Below, in pieces: positions 1-10,000 of a DNA stretch of 64,000 bases. The notes beneath the pieces were generated by a model that worked only from the letters and a program-made list of their open reading frames with translations, searched no databases and had not been told where the DNA came from. Both the position numbers and the translations under genes were made by a program. Source of the DNA: Astropecten irregularis. Lineage: Eukaryota > Echinodermata > Asteroidea > Paxillosida > Astropectinidae. How positions within the stretch are numbered: position 1 is the stretch's first letter; every line of letters begins with the position of its first letter. The stretch covers positions 11,428,931 through 11,492,930 of the forward strand of contig OZ020255.1 in NCBI GenBank assembly GCA_963971285.1, written 5' to 3'.

Positions 1-177
1 TGATATTTTAAAAGAGAAAAGACTAAATACTGTGGCCGTTTTTCACTATTTTCTCAAAAAGTGGGCACCATATGGGACTAAAATTTTCACAGATGACTAT
101 TACTGTATCATCCTTGATATCTTTGCCCATGAATCTGTATTTCTTTGACAAAAACCAATGTATGATATAACCTTTAA
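1..177 (+). mobile_element. T2-A MITE, cut by the window edge
   Basis: Right part of the family, ending with a decayed TATGATATAACCTTTAA at a TTAA site. The CCCATGAATCTGTATTTC subterminal block is intact. It lies beyond DNAJC1 exon 8. Confidence 0.8.
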
Positions 178-428
178 GGATAATACTGAAAACTCGTCTC
201 AGTTTAATCTTTATGTTTTGTATTAAAATCTGGACCTTTCCTGGGATATTTGCGACCAAACTTTATTGCTGCTTTTCGAAGGGCAGAAGCACTCCTGCCT
301 TGCCCGACTTATCAAGTATGCAAAATTTACCAAAAGGATAGGTAACTATTAAAGTCCAAGCTAGTTTGTAGATAATATTTTAGGGTTTCAATGTAGTGAA
401 TGCATATTAATACACTATAAATAAATAC

Positions 429-667
429 AATCATCAAATAACCACAAGGGAAACTGACTGAATTTAAAGTCATTGAAAAGTGAACAAAGAAAACCTCCTG
501 AATGCCGTACAGGCTTCTGACTGCCAAACAAACAAAGATAATTGACTATTGGGGTCACCACCAACGTAGGGCTAGAAGGCTCAGTTGGTAGAGTGCCTAA
601 ACGGTATTCAGGAGGTCGTCGGTTCGAATCCCGCTCCAGTCAATTTTTCTTTGGTCACTTTTCAATG
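429..667 (+). mobile_element. Fold-back element with a tRNA-like centre
   Basis: The left arm starts CAAATAACCACAAGGGAAAC and the right arm (from 637) starts to repeat it inverted. Between them is a tRNA-like segment with an A box (GGCTCAGTTGGTAGAG) and B box (GGTTCGAATCC). The right arm stops about 15 bases from the DNAJC1 exon 8 donor. Confidence 0.7.
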
Positions 668-682
668 AATATAAATAGATAC

Positions 683-1092
683 CTTTGTCTTTCCCGGTAC
701 TGCCTCAGCGATCTTTTCCCAGCGTTCCGCCACTCCCTTGGGGTAGACACTGAGAGCCTTCTCTAAGATCTTCTGCTGTCTCTGACTCCAGCTCCCCGGC
801 CTGTCCCCATCCTCCTCCTCTTTTCCTTCCCCTGGGTCCATCTTGCCCTGCCCCTCGTCGAGATTGTCACCGCCCGCCTGAGAGACTACATCGCCCGGCT
901 GAGATATCAGCAATGTTCTATCCGCCGTCTTGGCTGTTTTTTTCACGTGTTTCGGCTTTCGGGATTTCTCTTGGCTCGGATCGTCGACTCCGTTCGCAGA
1001 CGGTCCGTCCTGAGATGATGTCGTGATGATGTCATCGGTGAACGTTCTTCCCGTTTTGCTGCTGACTGGGTGCTTAACGGCCCCAGTAATGC
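683..1092 (-). CDS. DNAJC1: DNAJC1 coding exon 8 (acidic spacer, start of SANT2)
   Basis: Residues 396-532. A polar, acidic spacer rich in Lys, Gly and Asp is followed by [20 protein letters not shown] and [14 protein letters not shown], helices 1 and 2 of SANT2. The acceptor is TTTAG and the donor AAG|GTATCT, phase 0. The rest of SANT2 must lie in an exon outside the window. Confidence 0.92.
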
Positions 1093-4000
1093 CTAAATGT
1101 CGTACGTGGAGAGAAAAATCAAAAGAAATGCTGCAAACCTAGCCGAGGCAAGTTAAAGTTTTGCGACTCAATTACTCACGGGTAACCTTCCTACGAGTAT
1201 TCGAATACTCATGAGTAATTGACTCATTAATTTTGGCCTTCCATAAGTCTGAACCAGCCACGTTCCGGCCTTTTATGAACCGGTATTAAACCCCCATGAC
1301 AAAAGCTAGGCTTTCAAAGTTACTAGCCTTTAATGCAGTGTATATAATTGCTAATGGCATCTTTTATCATTGAAATTCAATGACGACTGAAGCACATAAA
1401 AGGTTTTTTTATGCAGACTGTAAAAGACGACAAAAGACGTGCCCTTAAAATGTGACGTCATAAGCATTGAAGGTCAATTACTAAACAGGGCATCAAAGCT
1501 CAAGAAATACAAAAAAATTTGTATTTAAAAAAATATAATAAATAAAAAAAAAAAAAAAAAAAAAAAAAATAATTAATATAAATAATAAATCAAATCAAAG
1601 AAACCACACCTCTGTATGCGCTAAAATAACCAGAGATGATTATTTTCACTTTTTTTTAAAAAGCATTGTGTGTCTGACCGCGAGTGTATTAAAATAAGCC
1701 TCTGTTGCCATGGTAACTGACCTTGAGCCCCTGCCTCCACGCTGACCACAAATCCTCCCGACCTAATCAGCTTGGCCTTCTTCGTTACCTTTCAGAAACA
1801 GGACAATTTGCAATCAACAAATGTAGAAGTAAATTAACAACACACTTATTTTCTCTACATTACCATTAGTTAACATGCTATTTTCGCTGTTTTTCTAGAT
1901 CAATCCATATCGATGCATATTATATCCATTTGGTAAATGCGCTTTATAAATCGTGGTATTATTATTATGAATAGCGTGTTAGGGAGACAGGTTAGTATCT
2001 GAAAGTGAATAAATTGGGAGACATCGGGAATTAGGCAGACATTTCGATGTCTCCCTAAGGTATCAGCTACATTTTATTGTCCATATTTTAATAGAAGACA
2101 GAGAATGCTCTCAATATGAACATACTGTATGTCAATGACAAAATCATTGGTTTGGAGGATGTTTAGAATTATTTAAGTTAAGTTTGTGCACGACCCTATG
2201 GGGATCTCTCCCTAAGTACCCATCCTTGGCTATTATTATTATCATTATTAATCCAATGAGGGTCAAACCAATGGTTAAAAATTGTCCATTAAGCAGAGCT
2301 CGAAGGAGAGTCTGACCATTTGGGTCGGTGAAAAAATGCCCATTAGATGGGGCTTTGGGCGGCCACAGAGACCATGGCGAAGGATGTTGATAAAAGCATT
2401 AAAAAATGTCTTCAGCCATCTGCTGATAAAGTCGTTATTTTACAAAAGATAAATGGGAATGTTACGTAACTCAAGATCTTAAAACTCAAACTACAAGCAA
2501 AATTAGTTAAAATGCATTTTAAAACCTTGCCAAATATAAGCAAAAATCATCCCTAGCATGGCGAAATGTATTTTTAATACAAGTAATAAACTGCTGCAAA
2601 CTGACGTTTCCATCCTAGCAGGATCTTTATACTAGGATAGAAATGTCAGGGCCTCCTTACTCCAAGAAAGGAGTAGGGCCTAGGCAATGGAACATCATAT
2701 TAGGGTTTTGCTAAGCCCAAAGTCCAAAGAATGTTTTCATAAGCATACTGCACAGTTTTGTTTCATTTTCGGTCATTATTTTACTATTTTCTGCATAAAT
2801 ACAGGATTTCAATCGGAAATATTTGAACGGTATGTTTCTACCAGCTCCATCTTCATATTCTGAAACTTATCCGTAAATCTGTCATAATTTCTGTTTGGGT
2901 ATGTTACCAATCCTGGCTTTCCATCTAAATCTAGAAACCAACCCAGGAACCTTCCCTTATTACCTCTTCAACGGGTCTCGCCATCTCCTCTGCTATTTTC
3001 TCCCACCGTGCTGATGTTCCTCCCGGATATTTTGTCATGGTCCGTATAAGTCTGGTTACTTCCTCCTGGGTCCAGTCACCAGACTATTTAAAAGGAACAA
3101 AGAAACACAATCAATTAAAGGTAATTTCATAATTTGGTTTTTGTCAAAGAAAAACAGATTCATGGGCAAAAATATCAAGACAGATACAATAACAGTCATC
3201 TGTGAAAATTTCAGTCCCATACCTTGCCCACTTTTTGAGAAAATTGTGAAAAATGGCCACAGTGTTTCTTATCTTTTAAAGATCAAAATAAATTTTGGTC
3301 GGTCACTTGTTTTACTCTTTTCTGGATAAATACAGCATTTCAGGCAGAAACATTTTTAGCGGTATGTTTCTATCATCACCATCTTTATACCCTGTAAGTT
3401 ACAGGTAAAACTGTGAACATTTCTGTTTCGGAATGCTACCAAAGTATGTTTACCTTTAAACAGAATTACATTGAAAAATTATCTAAGGTTACATTTTTGC
3501 CTTCACTGAAAAATGTAGGAAGTTTTTTTAACTTCAGCTTTAGGCAGTGGCTATGGCTTTGTCTCTACCATGTAAAAGCTGAAAATAAAGGCTGTGATTT
3601 GTTTTGTTTTGGCAGAAGCTGGAGATCGGTTTTTGTTCAATATGGAGAATATTCCTCAAAGCCATAGCCAAAGCCACTATTTTGTTACTGTTTTTGTTTG
3701 CCTTTTTATAGTGAATTAACAACGTTCTCCTTTGAACAGCTGACAACAAATTAGAGAGTGTCTTTACGTACCCTGCGGCAATGCCACATTGAGGGCGACG
3801 TGCTATTTGCCAACACAAGACTTCCTAACCCTAACCCCAACCCCATCCCGCCCTCTTTTTATGACAATGTCCCTCCCCCATTTTTTCCCCCAACAGGGAC
3901 TATCCATCAATTTATGTTACACAATTATTGTATCGCAAGTATAAAATAAAATTATATTGTCCACTCTAGTTTTCATCCTCAGCGCCAATTTCTGGAACTG

Positions 4001-7000
4001 CCCTTGCTTCTGCGTCCGTGGCCCTGAATTAAAAACTCATTGGGGACGCGTAGCAATCCACGGTGTGGCTGTAACGCAGCCTATTTTCATCTGACAGTGG
4101 TTTATCATTGTGTCGGATGATCGGGCCAGGCGTCAGATTGTCGGTTCGGAGTCTGGTCAGAGGTTCAATTACGATCGTTTCCTTGAGCAAGAAAACTTGA
4201 TTGTCACTGCTTCTCAATTTCTCGAAGCCCCGACCGATACAAAAAGAGGGACGGGGAGAGGTAATCATCGAAGGCAAAAAAGGTTTCTGATCCCTGAAGG
4301 GCATTAAGGAAGTGGAAGTTACAAGAATGTTCCCTCAATTTGGTTTTGCTGGAGGGCCAACATTATTAAGTGGGCCCATCTAGACCCCCCCGCCCCCCTC
4401 ACCCCAAGCAATTCTACAAATTGTCTGCAAGACAAAACATTTAAGACCCCTCACAAGTTACAGTTGATGTACAGGGGCCAATTTCATAAAACTGCTAAGC
4501 ACAAGAATTTGCTTAACACAAAAATGTCAGGCCAAATAAAACAAACCACCATGAAAAATTCAATTTGATATTCATGATCAGCGAACAGCAGCCAAAGAAC
4601 AATCACAAGTGATACACAACACATGGAAATTTGGTTGTTAACCCTGTTTCTATTAAGACAGAAATGTCATTCTTAGCAAATTTTTGTGCTTAACAGTTTT
4701 AAGAAAGTGGCCCCTGGCTCCACATTCCAGTGTGCAAATTTGAAGTCAATTCATTTTATTTTTATTTTTTTGAGATTTCAAATCGGAGCTTGCATATATT
4801 TAAAGATGCATTGGCTGATTTTAGGCTGATTTGACGGTAAAAAAAAAGGATTTACCGATAAATACTGAATCGATAAAATTTGATGAGATGGGAAATGTTA
4901 AGAGCTTTCATTTTTAGTACCCTGAGCCAATCAAATAGTCATTGAATGGTGTCAGTCAGTCAGTTCATAAACAAAACTAATAAATGCTGGGTCAAACTTG
5001 TGACTTATGCAGTTACATGATGCAGTGAAAGCGTAAATATTTGTGTTCATGGTAAAGTTTTTATGCAAAAAACATGTCCCACACACGTATATATACAACG
5101 TATAAAGAACAATATACAGGGTGCCCCAGAAAAAACACAACACTGTGTCGGAACCCATTATTTTATAATTGAACTGTTTATCACTTCACGACTCAGATAT
5201 GTGATACAGCCATGTCTTAGCTATCACCATGTAGAATTTAAGCATGTTGGGGCTAAAATTGGCAAAAATATAACCAATCGAAAGAGTACTCCTTAAGAAC
5301 AAATTGGCAAGGATAGCACGCATATATAGTGGTCAATACACACATAATGTGTATGAAAGAAAGATGAAAATCGGGTTTTAAGGTTGGGTATTAAGTCTTA
5401 GCTTTTTCACTCAATTGTAGTCCAATTTTGCTCAAATTCTACATGGTGATAGCCAAGACATAGCTGTACCACATATCTGAATCTTGAAGTGACAAACAGT
5501 TTAATTTTCATATAATAGTTCTCGACATAAGTGTTGCGTTTTTTTGGGGACACCCTGTATATGACTACAGCTTCATTTTATACACACTATGGTAGCTGTT
5601 CAAGCAGCTTCCCATATACTTGTGTATAAATTAAAGCTGTAGCCAAGTTATATGGATACATGGTAGTACCTTTATATGAGACGGTCTGCTGGTGTCCTCT
5701 TGCGTGGTAACCTGTGGAGTGTATGTCACCGGCCCACCAGTGCTGGGTTCGTACTCGTAGACTGTTGGATCAATCCTCCGCCTTCTTTTCACCTTCTCCT
5801 TCCCTACGTCCTCCTCTCCCTCCCCCCACTCCTCCTCTTCCTCCTCAAGCTCCGCCTCCAGTTTCCGCCTCTCCCTCCACATGTCCACTTCCAGCTTGAG
5901 CTGCTTGATGGCGGAGGGCGCTGAGACGAACGTGGTCAGGACGAGCCGGTAGAGCTTGCATGGGAGGACTTGCGACAGGGACGGCTTGATGGGACGGAAG
6001 GGGTCGTCTGGAGTTAGGTCTGTAAGGGAGGTCTCTTCATTGTCCCCTGGGGTGGTAGCGGTGGTCGTGGGGTTGGCAGCGGATGAGAACTGTTGCCTAC
6101 CAGCCTTCTTCGACTTCTTGTCTTTCTTCTTCTTGGGGATAATCGATTCCTACACAGGATGGATTTAAAGGTAGTATCATACTTTGGTAAGAAACCAAAA
6201 CAGAAATGTTCACAGATTTACCTATAACTTACAGGGTATGAAGATTGTGGTGGTAGAAACATACCGTAAAAATATTTCCTCCTGAAAAATTGTATTAATC
6301 CAGAAATTAGTAAAGCAACGACTGAAAACAGTTTTGATCTTCAGGTAAGATCAAAATCATTCTTTATGTTTTACAAGAAAAATTGAGTCAGGTTTTCGGT
6401 ATTTCTCGTGACTCAGATGTCCGATTGAGCTCAAATTTCCACAGGTTTATAATTTCATGTATATGTTGGATTAGACAAAATGTGAGTGCTGTTCTGTGAC
6501 CTTTACCAATCATGTATTATACCTTTAAAGGAGGTTGAACCGAAATCACACTTTTAGCACATGAATGGATCAAGGATTCCAGGCCAGCAAAAGTTATACA
6601 CCGATCAGACGCCACAACCATGGAGGTAGAATACACCCACCATTACTGGAGTGTCCCCGCCAGTATTCTGTCCGGCAATAAAAGAATTTACGTTCGGCAC
6701 ACTCTATACTGCAGGGTGTACGTCACGTAAATATGGTATGTACACCCTGCAATTACGGAGTGCGGCGAGGACGTAAATTCTTTTGTTACCAGACAAAAGA
6801 CGGGTTGCGGACACTCCAGTAATGGCAGACAGTATATCATGCTGTCAGATCGGTCTATAGAGGTTATTCACGTGACGCCATTGGCCGTCAAGCACAATGA
6901 TTGCACACACGAAACAATACACTTCAGTGCACACGCAACGTACAGTGTCCTACGGGTAACCATGGACAACATAGAAAAGCTTGACGGCCAATCACATGAT

Positions 7001-10000
7001 TTTATGACGTCGGTGAATAACCTCTATTGACCAAAATGTTTTACTGACCAGTTCCAGGAGTCGCTCCCAGTAGATGGACCACAGGACGATGTAGTGACCC
7101 ACGGTCAAGATGATGAAGAGGAGCACGGACAACTCAAGCAGGCCCATCTTACGAACTCGCCGATAGTAGAACACCGGCTGACGCCAGTCAGGCAAGCCAT
7201 GCTCCACGATGTGATCATACCTGGTGTAGTAGTCAAGAGGGAAGTGGGAAAGACGTTAGACCTTCAGAGAAGAAGGGCTATTCCAATGATCCAGTTACTA
7301 AAGCCTGGTTCGTATGTCATGCCAATGCATTGAACGAAGCAAAACTATGGGAGGCTCAGGCTCCGGCTCAGGCTCCAACCCCATTTCATGAATCCATTCT
7401 GAAATAACAGGTATCAAAATAGAGGCTTTTGGCTGCGGTTCGGAAGTAGATTCTCTGGTTTGAAAAAGAAAAAAAAGAGCTTCAGCTTCAATGAAAACCC
7501 GCAACCTGTATCAGGCCTTCATTTTAATAAAAATGAGGAGAGCTGAAAATTACTCTCCTTAAATCAACGTAGAGAATTTAGGAGAGTGATTTGCTCTCAC
7601 TAACAAAAATCAAGTTAAGTTTGAGCTGCAAATCCAAGTCCTTAAATCAAAATAGGGCCTACTCATACTAGTGGATAAAGAGAGCAGTTTGCTCTTGCTA
7701 AACCAAGTTTTTGCATGTGTCCGGCTTCAGACACATGTCCGGCTTCAGGAACATGCAAAATTGTGCTTGTCCTGTTGGAAAAGATTACATGTATAAAAAG
7801 ATAATACTATTTTTGTATTTTCCATTAAGGGTAAATGTCAGCTGGAAAAATGTATTTGATTTTTTTTTAAAGGCAGCTCTCCTTAAATTGTTAAGGAGCT
7901 CTTTTTTCCACTCTCCTTGGAAAACATTAAGGAGAGCGGAGGAGAGTGATCACTCTCACTCTCCTTAAAAATCAAGGCCTGCTGTATTTTCAGCATCTGC
8001 ATGAAAAGGTTATAAAGCCTAAACCGTTTCGTAAATCCCTTTAGAATGTAAGGCCCAGGCTAAACGCCATGCTATTACCGTGTCGAACTCAAATCATTAT
8101 ACATTTTCAAGTTTGGCACAGCAGGAGCACGGCGTTTAGCGTGAATTTGGCTCGGTAAATTGAGTTCGGCACGGCAAGCTTTTTGGCTCGACAGGGTCTC
8201 CAGAATACCATACCGGCACTCTTACCAACTGAGCTACCCAGCCCTATTTTTATTTGTTCACTTTTTAATGACTTAAAATTCATCCAGTCAGCTTCCCTTG
8301 TGGTTATTTGACGATAACATATGATCAATATGATTTTGAAGAAAAGAAGCCAGATTATGACAGATGCAAGCGATACATCCTCTTACCTTTGTCGCATGTC
8401 TGCATCTTTCAGGACTTCAGCAATGGCCACTAGCTGCAATGACAAGGACAAGATAAATCAGTGATCACTTTTAACCCTAATACACCTCCATACAACAATT
8501 TACCACAGGTTCTTCCTGTGGTATATTATACAACAGGAAAAGTATGGTATCCTTAAGACCACAATACACAACAGTGTGGTTTGTGTGTGTTATTTCTCGA
8601 GACTAGTGGTAATGAAGCGTAGGCCTACTCAGTATCTGAACGGACTTCAACAACTTCACACACAGTATTTGTAACAAAACTAAGCGGAACGGAAAAAACA
8701 GGCAATCACAAGCATAGTTAAACTATGTACAAGGATATAACAGTGTGGTAATGCATGGTTCATGGTCCAGTTTCCTCTGTGGAGGCTGTGGTAATGTGTG
8801 GTAAGCAGCTCTTCTTTTGTGTGGTAGGTGCAGAGGGTTAAGGTTAAGCCCGCAGTGTAGACTGTGGTAATGTGTGGTATGCAGCTGCTCTTGTCTTGTG
8901 CTGTAGGTGCAGAGGGTTAGGGTTCAAGAAAGCTTCTTCAAGGAAGAAAGCAACTCGGATGTGGGTGAAGTTATTAAAATAAAACTGGAGGCATGAAGCT
9001 CTCTTAACTAATGATGTATTAAAATGTGAAGCCGACTTTCTTTGCACAAGAGCTACTCGTGGGTTTTTCTTTTATTAATCGCAATTTTCTATAGTCAAAT
9101 ACTTTTGCAAAACTGAAAAATTATGATTGGTCTAATTGTGTTCTTAAAGCATTCTTTTGGCCATCTCAGCTCCCAGGGAAATATACACGCACCATGTAAA
9201 GACGGCGCAATTCAAAGACAACCAAAATTACCGTCAAAGGTGTACACCCACTTTTATTCCTTGGTGGGGGAGACGGAATTAGGGACAACGTGCCTTGCTT
9301 AAAGGTAATATCATACTTTGGTTTTTATTTTAAAAAATACAGATTCATGGGCAAAAATATCAAGACAGATACAGTATAAACAGTCATCTGTGAAAATTTC
9401 AGTCCCATACGGTGCCCACTTTTTTGAAGAAAAAAAAAACAGTTAAAAACAGCCACAGTATTTCTTTTATTATTATTTTTTTTTTGGATCTTTTAGAAGA
9501 TCAAAAATATTTTTGGTTGTTGTTTTACTAATTTCTGGATAAATACACCATTTCAGGTGGGAAATGTTTAACAGTATGTTTCTATTACTGCCATCTTCAT
9601 ACCCTGTAAGTTATACGTAAATCTGTGAACATTTCTGTATTGGTTTCTTACCAAAGTATGATACTACCTTTAAGGACACCATAATCCTGTGGCAGGACTC
9701 GAACCCACAATCTGCACAATCCACTACAAAGATCATGTACCGAATGGGAAATCTTTGACCCCCTAGATCATTGATGCTTTCTTTACCTGTCTGAACTTTT
9801 GATCGGCATCTTCCTCTTTGTTCTTGTCTGGATGTAGAATCAACGACTGTTTCCTGTACGCTTTGCGCACTTCGGCAACACTGGCTGTCTGTAGAGGGGT
9901 ATATTAAAAGACAAAGCTTAAAACCATGAATGAACTGTTCTTTAGGTCTTGGAATGGTATGCCGTATTCTCAAAAGGCAATGATTGATACTGATGATAGT

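Noticed and set aside
200-300. Possible last DNAJC1 exon (GAGTGCTTCTGCCC on the minus strand after GGCAG)
   Set aside because: The translation does not match the expected third helix of SANT2, and no pyrimidine tract precedes the AG.
560-640. A functional tRNA gene
   Set aside because: A and B boxes are present, but the cloverleaf stems do not close and the body is part of a dispersed repeat.
4029-4307. Overlapping open frames of 91 and 65 codons around 4.1-4.3 kb
   Set aside because: No recognisable domain, no plausible splice sites in phase with DNAJC1, and no similarity known to me.
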